64,000 bases of DNA, taken from NCBI RefSeq assembly GCF_900129365.1, contig NZ_FQVM01000002.1, positions 1 to 64,000 of the forward strand, given 5' to 3'. Made by a program: the position numbers and the translations under genes. How positions within the stretch are numbered: the first letter of the stretch is position 1; every line of letters starts with the position of its first letter. Positions 53,904-63,909 of the stretch are shown here, piece by piece. The DNA is from Clostridium fallax. Its GTDB lineage: Bacteria; Bacillota; Clostridia; Clostridiales; Clostridiaceae. The notes beneath the pieces are model-generated. The model made no database searches. It saw only the letters and a program-made list of their open reading frames with translations, and had not been told where the DNA came from.

Positions 53904-55253
53904 ATGGCTTCAAAAGGAAGAATTAAAATTCAATGTTTCAATGGTGAAAATACTTATATACCAGTAGATAAGGCTAAAGTTACAATTACTCCTACTGGAG
54001 AGGTAGCATCTATAAATGGTAGTACTAAGGAAGTAAGCACAGATAGTTCAGGTCAAACTATAGAAATTGAGGTGGATGCACCTCCAATTCAATATTCTGA
54101 AGAGCCTAATAATAACATACCATATAGTTTTGTGGATATTAAAGTAGAGAGAGACGGATTCAATACATTATTTATACAATCAGCTCAGATATTTCCTGAT
54201 AGATTAGCAATTCAAAATTGTGATTTGCAACAAAATAGATACTCAAGGCAGCCTGAAGTAATAGAAGTATTACCTAATACTTTATTAGGATCTTATCCTG
54301 CAAAAATTCCTGAAGATCCAGAGAAAATATTACCTCCACCACCTTCAGGAACAGTAGTTTTACCAAATCCTGTTATTCCGGAATTTATAATAGTACATCA
54401 AGGATCTCCAAATGACCCATCTGCTCCAAATTATAAGGTAACATTTAAAGATTATATAAAAAATGTAGCTAGCTGTGAAATATATCCTACTTGGAGTAGA
54501 AGTACTATTGCTGCTAATATTCTTTGTATAATTTCTTTTACTTTAAATAGAGTTTACACAGAATGGTATACAGGTAAAGGAAAGAATTTTACAATAACTA
54601 GTTCAACGGCTTATGATCATGCTTTTAACTATGGTAGAAATATATTTGATACAATAGATGTAGTAGTTGAAGAAATATTTTCTACGTATATTAAAAGAAT
54701 AGGAAGAAAACAACCTCTTTTAGCACAGTATTGTGATGGTAAAAATGTTCAGTGTCCTGGTTGGATGACTCAATGGGGAAGTAAATATTTAGGTGATGAA
54801 GGAAAAACACCTATACAAATATTAAGAAACTTTTATGGTAGCGATATAGAACTTACTACTGCACAGAAGGTATCAGGGGTTCCAAAATCTTATCCAGGAT
54901 ATACTCTAGGACTTGGATCTAAGGGAGAGCCGGTAAAAACAATACAAAATTATTTAAATGTTATAGCTAGAAGTTATCCTTTAATACCAAAAGTTATAGA
55001 AGACGGAATTTATGGTTCTAAAACAAGAGAGTCAGTAAAGGTTTTTCAAAGTGTATTTGGATTACCTCAAATAGGAGTTGTAGATTATGCAACATGGTAC
55101 AAAATATCTGATGTTTATGTTGGAGTAACTAAGATCGCTGAGCTTAGAGGAACATTAGAGGGAATTGAAAGAATTTTTTATCCGCCAATGACTTATGAAA
55201 TGAGCCAAAGTAAAAATATACCTAGTGTAACTTATTTTGATGATTTATTTTAA
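53904..55253 (+). CDS. sleC: Spore cortex-lytic enzyme SleC (pro-form)
   Basis: A 449-residue cortex hydrolase zymogen. An N-terminal pre/pro region (about 1-155, beta-rich, with a Pro-rich linker LPPPPSG) is followed by the catalytic domain related to SpoIID/lytic transglycosylases (TWSRSTIAANILCIISFTLNRVY, STAYDHAFNYG, AQYCDGKNVQCPGWMTQWGS). A C-terminal peptidoglycan-binding domain ends the protein (LGLGSKGEPVKTIQNYLN ... VFQSVFGLPQIGVVDYATW). Cleavage of the pro part by CspB triggers cortex degradation at germination. AGGAG sits before ATG 53904, 66 bases after cspBA. Confidence 0.95.
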   Translation: MASKGRIKIQCFNGENTYIPVDKAKVTITPTGEVASINGSTKEVSTDSSGQTIEIEVDAPPIQYSEEPNNNIPYSFVDIKVERDGFNTLFIQSAQIFPDRLAIQNCDLQQNRYSRQPEVIEVLPNTLLGSYPAKIPEDPEKILPPPPSGTVVLPNPVIPEFIIVHQGSPNDPSAPNYKVTFKDYIKNVASCEIYPTWSRSTIAANILCIISFTLNRVYTEWYTGKGKNFTITSSTAYDHAFNYGRNIFDTIDVVVEEIFSTYIKRIGRKQPLLAQYCDGKNVQCPGWMTQWGSKYLGDEGKTPIQILRNFYGSDIELTTAQKVSGVPKSYPGYTLGLGSKGEPVKTIQNYLNVIARSYPLIPKVIEDGIYGSKTRESVKVFQSVFGLPQIGVVDYATWYKISDVYVGVTKIAELRGTLEGIERIFYPPMTYEMSQSKNIPSVTYFDDLF

Positions 55254-55313
55254 GGATTTTATATAGAATATTAAAATATTAATCTAAAAATTGTAAAAGG
55301 ATAAAAAAGATAA

Positions 55314-55367
55314 AAGAGCTACTTAAAGTAGAAATTGATTTTTACTTTAAGTAGCTTGTTTTTTATA
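55314..55367 (+). terminator. Intrinsic terminator after sleC
   Basis: AAGAGCTACTTAAAGTA pairs with TACTTTAAGTAGCTTG and is followed by TTTTTTA. Confidence 0.8.
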
Positions 55368-55508
55368 AAAATAATTTTTGTAAGAGAAATTTAAGAATTA
55401 TGATAGATATAATGAAAGATTTGATTATTATGATTCTATTATGGAATAATGGTTGGGAGATGGATATTATGGGAAATTAAGAAAAAGTAAAAATTAAGGG
55501 GGATAAAA

Positions 55509-56207
55509 ATGACATATAAAGTTTTAGTGGTAGATGATGAAAAAGAAATTACAGATGCTATAGAAATTTATCTTAAAAATGAAGGGATGAAAGTGTTTAA
55601 GGCTTATGATGGAATACAAGCATTAGATATATTAAGTGAAGAGGAAATTCATCTTATTTTGATGGATATTATGATGCCTAAATTAGATGGAATGAGAGCT
55701 ACTTTCAAGATTAGAGAAAAAAAGAATATACCAATAATAATGCTTTCTGCAAAGTCAGAAGATAGCGATAAAATATTAGGTTTAAATATGGGAGCAGATG
55801 ATTATATAACTAAACCTTTTAATCCTTTAGAGCTTATAGCTAGGGTGAAGTCACAACTTAGAAGGTATGTAAGTTTAGGAAATTATAAAAATTTAAAAAA
55901 CGAAAATGAGATTATACTTGGAGGTATAGTTTTAAATAAAGATGAAAAAACATTAAAAGTAGATGGAAAGAATATAAAGGTTACTCCTAGAGAATATGGC
56001 ATTTTAGAACTTTTAATGGGAAGGATAGGTAAGGTTTTTACTATAGATGAAATATATGAAATGGTTTGGAATGAGCCAAGCTATAATGCAGAAAATACAG
56101 TGGCGGTTCATATAAGAAGGATTAGAGAAAAGATAGAAATAAATCCTAAAGAACCAAGATATTTAAAGGTGGTGTGGGGTATTGGATATAAAATGGAAAA
56201 ACAATAA
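55509..56207 (+). CDS. OmpR-family response regulator
   Basis: A complete 232-residue response regulator: receiver with the acidic pair in VVDDEKE, phospho-acceptor Asp53 in LILMDIMMPKLDG, SAKSED and TKPFNP, then a winged-helix DNA-binding domain (TPREYGILELLMG, VWNEPSYNAENTVAVHIRRIREKI). It is the partner of the kinase that overlaps its 3' end by 26 bases. GGGGG precedes the ATG. Targets unknown. Confidence 0.94.
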   Translation: MTYKVLVVDDEKEITDAIEIYLKNEGMKVFKAYDGIQALDILSEEEIHLILMDIMMPKLDGMRATFKIREKKNIPIIMLSAKSEDSDKILGLNMGADDYITKPFNPLELIARVKSQLRRYVSLGNYKNLKNENEIILGGIVLNKDEKTLKVDGKNIKVTPREYGILELLMGRIGKVFTIDEIYEMVWNEPSYNAENTVAVHIRRIREKIEINPKEPRYLKVVWGIGYKMEKQ

Positions 56208-58392
56208 ATTGTTAAAACAATTATTAGCATTAATTATTTTAAGTTTTTGTATGACATTTGCTTTGGCTGAAGGCATAACATTAGATCATAGTAAGAGATA
56301 CTTTGGAGAAAAAGGATTTGCAACATATCTTAATGGTTATATAAATGAGTTTAGGCTTAATTTAGTAAATTATTTTTATGATACAAAAGAAAAAGATAGT
56401 ACTATAAATAGGATAACTAAAAGTACATTTGAAGAACAAAATCAGAAATTAAAAGATTATGAGAATTCATTAGATGATGATTTTGATTATAGAATAAGAG
56501 AAGCGGAAAATAGTAATAATTTAGATCAAAAGGTTAATTTGATACATGAGAAAAATGATAAACTTAATCAGTATAAGGCGGAAAATTATATCAAATCAGA
56601 GAAAGATATAAGAGCAAACGTAGAAGAAGAAATAGAAAAAAGATATGATACAACAAAAGGTAATGTAGAGAAATATAAAAATTTAGATTATTTAATTTTA
56701 AATACTAATTCAAAACAGTATATGTCTAATTTAGAAGGAACTCTTGAAGAAGTAGAAGACAAAATAAAAAAAATAAATGAAAATCAAATAGAATTTATTT
56801 TTGATGAAGATTTAAGTGGTCGTTATAACTCTATTATAAAAATCAAAAATAAAGAAATAATAGATAATGATGGGTTAAAAGAAACCGATGGAGATATACT
56901 TAATATATATATAAGAGTTCATGAAAATATAAAGTCAGGAGATCAAATATATATCGCGAATTCATTATATAAAAAATTAATTGATAAGAGTATTGTTCAA
57001 GGTATTATACTATTAGTAAGCGTTGTTTTTGCAATTTTAACTTTATTTTATATTAACAAAAATAATTTGTGGAGTTATTGTGGAGTTTTTGAACAAAGTA
57101 TAAGAAGGCTGTGGATAGAATTTAGAATTTTAGGAATAATACTTCTTTATTATTTTGGAAAACCAAGTTACAATTGGGTAGTTGATTATTATAATGGTAG
57201 ATTTATAGAAAGCATGAATACTACAAAATTTATATTTATGGCTATTTGTATATTAATGACTATTTATTTAATAAGAGATATAATATATTGCAAAAAAAAT
57301 AATATAAAAGTAAATAGTATTTTATATAAATTAGTTAGTAACTTATATAAATTATTTTTAAATATAAAGAAAACTTATATGAGAAAATCAATAGGTAAAA
57401 AATTTATTATTATGTTTTTAGGATTAATTATAATTGAATTTATTATTTTATGGATAATAATTTTAGATTTTTATTGTACTGAGTTCATACTTTTAGTTGC
57501 ATTTATAATGATATTATTTGATATTTTAATATTTATAATAATTTATAGACCATTAAGTTATTTAGATCAGATAATAACAGATACAGAGAATATGGCAGAA
57601 GGTAATTTAGATTCTGGAATTGAAGAAAGGGGTAAAGGACAGTTATCAAAGCTTGCTCATAATATAAATAATTTAAGTGATGGATTAAGAGAATCTATAT
57701 CTAAGGAGATGAAAAGTGAGAGATTAAAATCTGAACTCATAACTAATGTATCTCATGATTTAAAAACTCCATTAACATCTATAATAAATTATGTGGATTT
57801 ATTAAAGAAAGAAGAAGATATAGGAGTAATAAGAGATTATATAGAAATATTAGATAGAAAATCTCAACGACTTAAACTATTAATACAGGATTTATTTGAA
57901 GTATCAAAAGCTTCAAGTGGTGCTTTAGATATGAATATTGAAAAGATAGAAATAAATTCATTATTAAAGCAAACACTAGCAGAATTCGATGATAAGATAA
58001 ATAATAGTAAATTAGATTTTAAAATAAAATTACAAAAAGAAAAAATTTATGTAATGGCAGATGGAAAGAAAACTTGGAGAGTTTTTGAAAATCTTATAAG
58101 TAATATATTAAAATACTCATTAGAGGGTTCTAGGGTATATATAACTTTAGATAAAGAAGATGATTATGTTAAAATTGCTATGAAAAATATATCATCATAT
58201 GAAATGGACTTTAATCCAGATGAAATATCAGAAAGATTTAAAAGAGCAGATGATTCTAGAAATACAGAAGGGTCTGGACTTGGATTAGCTATTGCTAAAA
58301 GTTTTATAGAGCTTCAGAAGGGTTACTTTAATATAGATATAGATGGAGACTTATTTAAAGCTATTATAAAGTTACCTATGGTTAGAGAATAA
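56182..58392 (+). CDS. Sensor histidine kinase, large multi-spanning
   Basis: A 736-residue kinase. An N-terminal membrane helix (about 10-30) is followed by a long extracytoplasmic, coiled-coil-rich segment (about 31-265, many KE repeats). Then comes a cluster of about five membrane helices (270-460), HAMP, the dimerisation domain with His525 in NVSHDLKTPL, and the ATPase domain (FENLISNILKYS, SGLGLAIAKSF). The multi-span cluster between sensor and HAMP is unusual. The start is TTG 56182, with AAGGTGG before it, or a TTG at 56209. Confidence 0.9.
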   Translation: MDIKWKNNKLLKQLLALIILSFCMTFALAEGITLDHSKRYFGEKGFATYLNGYINEFRLNLVNYFYDTKEKDSTINRITKSTFEEQNQKLKDYENSLDDDFDYRIREAENSNNLDQKVNLIHEKNDKLNQYKAENYIKSEKDIRANVEEEIEKRYDTTKGNVEKYKNLDYLILNTNSKQYMSNLEGTLEEVEDKIKKINENQIEFIFDEDLSGRYNSIIKIKNKEIIDNDGLKETDGDILNIYIRVHENIKSGDQIYIANSLYKKLIDKSIVQGIILLVSVVFAILTLFYINKNNLWSYCGVFEQSIRRLWIEFRILGIILLYYFGKPSYNWVVDYYNGRFIESMNTTKFIFMAICILMTIYLIRDIIYCKKNNIKVNSILYKLVSNLYKLFLNIKKTYMRKSIGKKFIIMFLGLIIIEFIILWIIILDFYCTEFILLVAFIMILFDILIFIIIYRPLSYLDQIITDTENMAEGNLDSGIEERGKGQLSKLAHNINNLSDGLRESISKEMKSERLKSELITNVSHDLKTPLTSIINYVDLLKKEEDIGVIRDYIEILDRKSQRLKLLIQDLFEVSKASSGALDMNIEKIEINSLLKQTLAEFDDKINNSKLDFKIKLQKEKIYVMADGKKTWRVFENLISNILKYSLEGSRVYITLDKEDDYVKIAMKNISSYEMDFNPDEISERFKRADDSRNTEGSGLGLAIAKSFIELQKGYFNIDIDGDLFKAIIKLPMVRE

Positions 58393-58451
58393 ATATTAAA
58401 AAATTAAAGACTTGTAGAGTAAGGTTTAGACATATTAAAGAATAAATATTG

Positions 58452-58549
58452 AAAAGATTGTATTATGAATTAATTATCATAACAGCTAGTTATATATTTT
58501 AAATTATATAATTATACTATGTGATTAGAGTTATAATACAATCTTTTTT
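58452..58549 (+). terminator. Terminator-like long stem after the kinase gene
   Basis: AAGATTGTATTAT (58453 on) pairs with ATAATACAATCTT and a T7 run, enclosing about 70 bases with further A/T pairing. Confidence 0.6.
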
Positions 58550-58620
58550 TGTGCTTTTGATTTCCTGATTTACTATGATAAAATTAAAAATGTGAAATAC
58601 TAAAGAAATAAGGTGATTTA

Positions 58621-59406
58621 ATGATATATGATTTTCATACCCATTCAGATAATTCTTTTGATTCAAAGGAAAAGATAAATAATATGTGTAATGAAGCCTT
58701 GAAAAAGGGAATTACTCATATAGCTTTTACAGAACATTTTTCTTTAGATGAAAATAAAAAAACTTTTGGACATATGAATTTCAATAAATACTTTAAAGAA
58801 ATTAGAGAAGCTAAAGAAGAGTTTAAAGAATTGAATATTCATAATGGATTAGAACTTTGTGAACCTCACCTACAGATGGAAGAACTAAAAGAAACTTTAA
58901 AGGATCTTCCTATAGATTTTATATTAGGTTCTATACATAATATAAAGGATAGAGGACTTAGAACTACTGCAAAAGAAGTAGGAAACAAGGACTGCTATGA
59001 TTTATATTTTGATGAATATTACGATATGGTTAGCTTAGCCGATTTTGATATAGCTGCTCATTTAGATTTAATGAGTAGATATGCTTTAAATATTGTTGGT
59101 AATTATAATTTTGAAGATTATAAAGAACAAATAAAAAAAATACTATCTAAAATTATAGAAAGAGAAAAAGGAATAGAAATAAACACATCAGGCCTTAGAA
59201 ATGATTTAAATAGTATTCACCCTAAGGTTGAAATCTTAAAGCTTTATAAAGAACTAGGGGGAGAAATAATAACTATAGGATCTGATGGACATAAAGCTGA
59301 AGATGTAGGGGAAGGTTGTAAGGAAGCTTTAAAGATATTAAAAGATTTAGGATATAAAAATATATATACATTTAAAAATAGGAAGCCAATAAAACATAGT
59401 CTATAA
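58621..59406 (+). CDS. PHP-family histidinol-phosphatase (HisK/HisJ type)
   Basis: A 261-residue metal-dependent phosphoesterase. PHP metal-binding motifs are in place: YDFHTHSDNSFDS at the N terminus, AFTEHFS, GLELCEPH, FILGSIHNI, DIAAHLDLM and IGSDGHKAEDVG. It is expected to hydrolyse L-histidinol phosphate. No other his genes lie in the window, so a related sugar or polyol phosphate is possible. AAGGTGA precedes the ATG. Monocistronic. Confidence 0.88.
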   Translation: MIYDFHTHSDNSFDSKEKINNMCNEALKKGITHIAFTEHFSLDENKKTFGHMNFNKYFKEIREAKEEFKELNIHNGLELCEPHLQMEELKETLKDLPIDFILGSIHNIKDRGLRTTAKEVGNKDCYDLYFDEYYDMVSLADFDIAAHLDLMSRYALNIVGNYNFEDYKEQIKKILSKIIEREKGIEINTSGLRNDLNSIHPKVEILKLYKELGGEIITIGSDGHKAEDVGEGCKEALKILKDLGYKNIYTFKNRKPIKHSL

Positions 59407-59477
59407 CTATATAGCTTATTATAAAAAATAAATTGTTTTTATAAATTATATAAGTTTAAAATTATTAAAAGAAAAGG

Positions 59478-59566
59478 GCTGTCTTAAAACTAATTTTCAC
59501 ATATATTAAAATTAAGTCATTTAATTAAATTAATATAATGTAGTGTTATTTATTGTGACAGCCTAT
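59478..59566. terminator. Terminator-like stem between convergent genes
   Basis: AGGGCTGTC and GACAGCCTA pair at the ends of an 85-base AT-rich element; T-rich flanks. It lies between the PHP gene and the radical SAM gene on the opposite strand. Confidence 0.45.
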
Positions 59567-59591
59567 TTCTAATAAATACTTTTAGATAAAT

Positions 59592-60497
59592 CTATACACC
59601 TTCATTGTTAAAATTAGGAACGTAGGCTTCTGTATTGGTTCCAGTATCTTGTATGAACCCTTGAGTAACTCCTATAGATAAAGCATAATCTATTAATGAA
59701 TCATAGTGTTTAGGATTTAATGGCTTGTTTATCTCTGGGTAATTTGAAGCATTATTCATAGGAGTATATTGATTCATAATACTTATAAAAACATTATCTT
59801 TAAAATTTATATATATATCATCAATTACTTTTTTACTATCAAATAAAAGACCTGGTAGCATTAAATGCCTTATTATAACTCCTTTAATCATTAATCCATT
59901 CTCATCAAATTTTGGAGTGCCTACCTGAAGAACCATTTCTTTAATTAATTCTTTTAAATTATTGCTATAGTTAGGAGCTTTTGAATATTTTATTGCATAT
60001 TTTTCATTAAAGTATTTATAATCAGGTAAATATATATCTATATAACCTTTTAAGGACTTTATAGTTTCTAATGAGTCATAACCATTAGTATTATAAACAA
60101 TTGGTAAATTTAATCCATTAGATTTTGCAATAATTAAAGCTTCTATTATTTGAGGTACATAATGGGTCGGAGTTACAAGGTTTATATTATGAGCTCCTTT
60201 TTCTTGTAGCTCTAAAAATATTTCACTTAATCTTTCTATAGAAATTGGTTTCCCTTTATTTTCTTGACTAATTTCATGATTTTGGCAAAATACACATCTA
60301 AAATTACAGTGAGAAAAAAATACAGTGCCAGAACCATTTTCACCAGATAGACAAGGTTCTTCCCAATGATGAAGAGCAGCTCTTGCAACATCAATACTAT
60401 ATCCAGATTTACAAAAACCTAAGTGGTTTTCTAATCTATTCACCTTACAATTTCTAATACATAAGCTACAGGACTTTAATATTTCTTTAGTATTCAA
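59592..60497 (-). CDS. PflX-like radical SAM protein
   Basis: A 301-residue radical SAM enzyme. The N terminus has an extra Cys cluster (CSLCIRNCKVNR ... GFC) typical of PflX/AmrS-like proteins. The SAM-cluster motif C-x3-C-x2-C is in FFSHCNFRCVFCQNHEIS. The rest of the half-barrel (YNTNGYDSLET, YLPDYKYF, IRHLMLPG) fits pyruvate-formate-lyase-activating-enzyme relatives. Its target protein or substrate is unknown; no glycyl radical enzyme gene is nearby. It lies 11 bases downstream of a YkvI-like transporter gene and is probably translated from the same mRNA. Confidence 0.88.
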   Translation of the reverse strand: MNTKEILKSCSLCIRNCKVNRLENHLGFCKSGYSIDVARAALHHWEEPCLSGENGSGTVFFSHCNFRCVFCQNHEISQENKGKPISIERLSEIFLELQEKGAHNINLVTPTHYVPQIIEALIIAKSNGLNLPIVYNTNGYDSLETIKSLKGYIDIYLPDYKYFNEKYAIKYSKAPNYSNNLKELIKEMVLQVGTPKFDENGLMIKGVIIRHLMLPGLLFDSKKVIDDIYINFKDNVFISIMNQYTPMNNASNYPEINKPLNPKHYDSLIDYALSIGVTQGFIQDTGTNTEAYVPNFNNEGV

Positions 60498-60508
60498 AAT
60501 AACACCTC

Positions 60509-61558
60509 TTAACTTTTACACTTTCTAATATAAAAGTATATACATTGAAAAATAAATATCAAGCTTAGAAGGCCGAACATAGGATATAGTGATTCTATAA
60601 GATTACTAAATCCTACCTGAGAAATAGGTATTGCTAAACCTATCACTAGAAAAATGCCATGTTTATATTTAATTTTAAAACTATCTTCTAAGGTTTTACT
60701 TATAGAGAAAACATCAGAAACCTCAGTAGAAAACATTTCACACCATATAATAATCATAAGCATAACTTGAATAGCTCGTCCAAATCTATCTGCTATATAA
60801 AGTAATGGAATTTGATATTCATATATATAAGGTTGATTTATCATAAGCATGAAATTAATTGCTATACATAAAAAAGTTAATCCTATAGAACCTATAGTAA
60901 TTCCCCAAAACATATGACTTTTCTTTTTAATCTCTGTGCTAAGAGGAACTAAAACACCACAGCAACAAAGAATATTATATCCTGCATAGAGTATAGTAGA
61001 AGTTAACCAATTACTTTTTCTACTTCCTAACCCTTTAAGCATTTCTAATGTGATTTCACTATTTCCGAAAAATATATACATAATAAAAATAGTTGTTATT
61101 GTTATTATTAATGAGGGTACTATTAATGAATTTATACCAATTAGTCCGTTAGTTCCCTTTGTTAGTGTGATAACTGATACTAAAGCCATAATTAAAGAAC
61201 CTACAATTTTAGGAATACCAAAAAATTGATTCAATAATGCACCACTACCTGCCAAAATTATTGAGGCTGATGATATTAGATAAAGGGTGGTTATTATCCC
61301 AGTAAATTTTCCTAATAAATTAGGACTAACAGTTTTTATAACATCACTATAAGATCTTAATCTATACCTTTGGCTTATATCTGAAATTATAGAACAAAAT
61401 AGTATGTAGAATAATCCACACAAAATTATTCCAAAAAAACTTGGCAGGCCAAAGGATGTAAAAAAGTGAGTTATTTCCTTTCCAGATGCTAGTCCAGCTC
61501 CAACTATAGTACCTATAAAGACGGCTGCAACTTGAAAAATCTTAATTAAATCTTTCAT
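60509..61558 (-). CDS. YkvI-family membrane transporter
   Basis: A 349-residue integral membrane protein with about ten helices. It begins with FQVAAVFIGTIVGAGLASGKEITHFF, the unwound-helix G-x-G motif of LeuT/APC-fold transporters as found in YkvI. No substrate is known for the family. AGGAGG precedes the ATG. First gene of a two-gene unit with the PflX-like radical SAM gene, suggesting a metabolic link that cannot be specified. Confidence 0.82.
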   Translation of the reverse strand: MKDLIKIFQVAAVFIGTIVGAGLASGKEITHFFTSFGLPSFFGIILCGLFYILFCSIISDISQRYRLRSYSDVIKTVSPNLLGKFTGIITTLYLISSASIILAGSGALLNQFFGIPKIVGSLIMALVSVITLTKGTNGLIGINSLIVPSLIITITTIFIMYIFFGNSEITLEMLKGLGSRKSNWLTSTILYAGYNILCCCGVLVPLSTEIKKKSHMFWGITIGSIGLTFLCIAINFMLMINQPYIYEYQIPLLYIADRFGRAIQVMLMIIIWCEMFSTEVSDVFSISKTLEDSFKIKYKHGIFLVIGLAIPISQVGFSNLIESLYPMFGLLSLIFIFQCIYFYIRKCKS

Positions 61559-61663
61559 AAATAATCCTCCTATATATTCTCTTACATAATATATATAGTT
61601 GCTATTATAGTTTTTATTCTACTTGGGAATTATAAATATATAACAAATTAGGGAGGGATATAT

Positions 61664-62755
61664 TTGAAAAAGAAGCTAGGAATAATTTTTTTAATATTTA
61701 TTGTTATTTTTACTATATTAGGATGTAAGAAAGATAATAAAGAAAAAGTAACTAATGATTTTAAAAAGGGAGAGGTTTTATTTAACCAAGAAGCAGGATT
61801 AGCTGTATTAACTAATTTTATGGACTGTTTAAAAAATAATAATTTCAATGGAGCTAAAGAACTTTGTAAGGATGAATTATATGTTGATAACTTACATAAA
61901 ACAGATGATGAATTATTAGAGTATAAAATAGTATATAGTAATCTTTTGGGTAATGATATGAAGGTAGAAGTTATGGTAGATAGATCAAAGACTAATAAAC
62001 CTATGGCAGATTTAGATCTTATGAAAATAACTATAAGCAGATTAGATGATGAAACATATAAAATAAGCAAGATAGAATCTAGGATTATAGGGGAAGTTTT
62101 TGAAAGTGATAAAAAGCTAAAAGTTTCTACTTATGGAAACTTAGAGACTAAGACTTTAATAGATTTAAAGAATATTCCAAGAGATATGTATTTAGATAAT
62201 AAGATATTTGAGATATCTAAATTAGCAATACCATCTAAAGAATTTGGAGTGGTTAATTTCTCTTTAAGTGCTAATAAAGTAGCTATAAGTACATATGATG
62301 ATAGTTATTATTTTGTTGGTATAGTAAATCTTAATGAATCTATACAGACTGCTGCTGGGGAGGCATCAGGAGAAAAAGGACAAAATAAAAAAGATAAGGA
62401 AAAAAAAGATGATGATAAAAAAATAGGAGATAAAATAACTCCTTTAGATGTTTATAAGGATAAAGTGGTAAAAGGATTAAATTTTTTAGAACAAGATTTA
62501 TATTTAATAGTTTCTTTTAAAGAAAGTGAAAAAGGAGATGGAATCAAAATATACGATATAGCAAAAGGGAAGGAAGTTGATGCAGATTTAGAAAATATAT
62601 TTCCAAGAGATAAATATAATGTAAATTTTGTGCAAAAAGAAGACTATAATTTTGTTTTAGAAGTTACAGGAATCGAGGGGGCACAAGGATTAAGACAGAG
62701 TGTTACTGGAAAGTATTTATTAGATTTAAAGAGGTTAAAAGTTTCTAAGATATAA
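61664..62755 (+). CDS. Lipoprotein of unknown function
   Basis: A 363-residue lipoprotein starting at TTG 61664 after GGGAGGG. The signal peptide (KKKLGIIFLIFIVIFTILGC) ends in lipobox LGC, Cys21. Residues about 40-140 look like an NTF2-like fold (AVLTNFMDCLKNNNFNGAKELC). The middle is followed by a highly charged linker (GEKGQNKKDKEKKDDDKK) and a C-terminal beta-rich domain. No family recognised with certainty. It is divergent from the YkvI-like gene and followed by a hairpin at 62785. Confidence 0.75.
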   Translation: MKKKLGIIFLIFIVIFTILGCKKDNKEKVTNDFKKGEVLFNQEAGLAVLTNFMDCLKNNNFNGAKELCKDELYVDNLHKTDDELLEYKIVYSNLLGNDMKVEVMVDRSKTNKPMADLDLMKITISRLDDETYKISKIESRIIGEVFESDKKLKVSTYGNLETKTLIDLKNIPRDMYLDNKIFEISKLAIPSKEFGVVNFSLSANKVAISTYDDSYYFVGIVNLNESIQTAAGEASGEKGQNKKDKEKKDDDKKIGDKITPLDVYKDKVVKGLNFLEQDLYLIVSFKESEKGDGIKIYDIAKGKEVDADLENIFPRDKYNVNFVQKEDYNFVLEVTGIEGAQGLRQSVTGKYLLDLKRLKVSKI

Positions 62756-62784
62756 TATATAATTATTATAGAAAATAAGATTTT

Positions 62785-62817
62785 TATAGCGTTAATAGAT
62801 TTTAACTATTAACGCTT
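62785..62817 (+). terminator. Hairpin after the lipoprotein gene
   Basis: AGCGTTAATAG and CTATTAACGCT form an 11-base perfect stem with TTAAT after it. The T run is weak. Confidence 0.6.
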
Positions 62818-62887
62818 AATAAGGAAAGTAAATATGCTTAAAGTCAAATATGTTATAACTAATGATAACTTATAAGAGGTGAAGATA

Positions 62888-63823
62888 TTGGAAAATAAGT
62901 GGGGAGATAAAAGATATAAAAGTTTAAATTATTTTTTAAGAGAAAAGTTTGGTGAAAAAGTTTTTAAAATATCTTTAGATGGAGGATTTTCATGTCCTAA
63001 CAGAGATGGTAAGGTAAGTAAGGGAGGTTGTATATTTTGTAGCTCTAAAGGTTCTGGTGACTATGCAGGAAGAAGAACTTGCAGTATAACTAACCAATTT
63101 CAAGATATAAAAGAAATGATGGCTAAAAAGTGGAAAAGTGGAAAATATATAGCTTATTTTCAAGCCTACACAAATACTTATGCACCAGCAGAAGAATTAA
63201 GAAAAAAATATACGGAAGCAATAAACCAAGAGGGAGTAGTGGCTTTAGCTATAGCTACAAGACCTGATTGTTTAGAAGATGAAGTATTAGATGTTTTAGA
63301 GGAAATGAATAAAAAAGTTTATACATGGGTAGAATTAGGACTTCAAACTATACATGAGAATACTGCTAGGTTAATAAATCGAGGATATGATTTAAAAGTA
63401 TATGATGAAGCAGTAAAAAAGCTTAGAAAGAGAGGCATAGATGTTGTAACCCATGTTATTTTTGGATTGCCAGGAGAAAGTAAAAAGGACATGGAAGAAA
63501 CAGTTAAATATATTGCAAATCAAGATATACAAGGTGTTAAGTTTCACTTGCTTCATTTAATGAAAGATACAAATCTTGTTAAAATATATGAAGAGGGTGG
63601 ATTAAGGTTTCTATCAAAAGAAGAGTATGTAAAGCTTGTTTGTAAAAGTATTGCAATGATGCCTCAATCCATAGTTATACATAGATTAACAGGTGATGCA
63701 CCGAGAGATAGTTTAATAGGACCTATGTGGAGTTTAAAAAAGTGGGAAGTACTAAATTCAATAGATAAAACAATGGAAGATAATAATTTATTTCAGGGTT
63801 TGTATTTTTCTACAAATACTTAG
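62888..63823 (+). CDS. YhcC-like radical SAM protein (TIGR01212 family)
   Basis: A 311-residue radical SAM protein. The cluster motif is spread as CPNRDGKVSKGGCIFC in the N terminus, followed by YFQAYTNTYAP, ATRPDCLEDEVLDVL, WVELGLQTIHENTARLINRG and HVIFGLPGESKKDM, all typical of the TIGR01212/YhcC group. Relatives are proposed to act on tRNA or other RNA; the reaction here is unproven. A GTG at 62879 is part of the AGAGGTG ribosome site, which is spaced for TTG 62888. Confidence 0.88.
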   Translation: MENKWGDKRYKSLNYFLREKFGEKVFKISLDGGFSCPNRDGKVSKGGCIFCSSKGSGDYAGRRTCSITNQFQDIKEMMAKKWKSGKYIAYFQAYTNTYAPAEELRKKYTEAINQEGVVALAIATRPDCLEDEVLDVLEEMNKKVYTWVELGLQTIHENTARLINRGYDLKVYDEAVKKLRKRGIDVVTHVIFGLPGESKKDMEETVKYIANQDIQGVKFHLLHLMKDTNLVKIYEEGGLRFLSKEEYVKLVCKSIAMMPQSIVIHRLTGDAPRDSLIGPMWSLKKWEVLNSIDKTMEDNNLFQGLYFSTNT

Positions 63824-63860
63824 AAATACTTTTGGAAGAAATGATTATGGAATATCCCCT

Positions 63861-63874
63861 TACAAACGGTTACA
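63861..63874. promoter_or_regulatory. cre-like site upstream of the sugar ABC ATPase gene
   Basis: TACAAACGGTTACA matches the CcpA operator consensus TGWAANCGNTNWCA at 12 of 14 positions when read on the minus strand (TGTAACCGTTTGTA). It sits about 40 bases before the start of a sugar-importer ATPase gene, where catabolite repression would be expected. Confidence 0.5.
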
Positions 63875-63909
63875 ATTATATTAGAGTAAATGAAAGGGGA
63901 ATGATAATA

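Noticed and set aside
55401..55490. A 26-codon ORF before the response regulator
   Set aside because: No ribosome site and no protein-like composition.
61648..62070. Minus-strand ORF opposite the lipoprotein gene
   Set aside because: Ser/Leu-rich antisense frame with no start signal; the plus-strand lipoprotein has a signal peptide and ribosome site.
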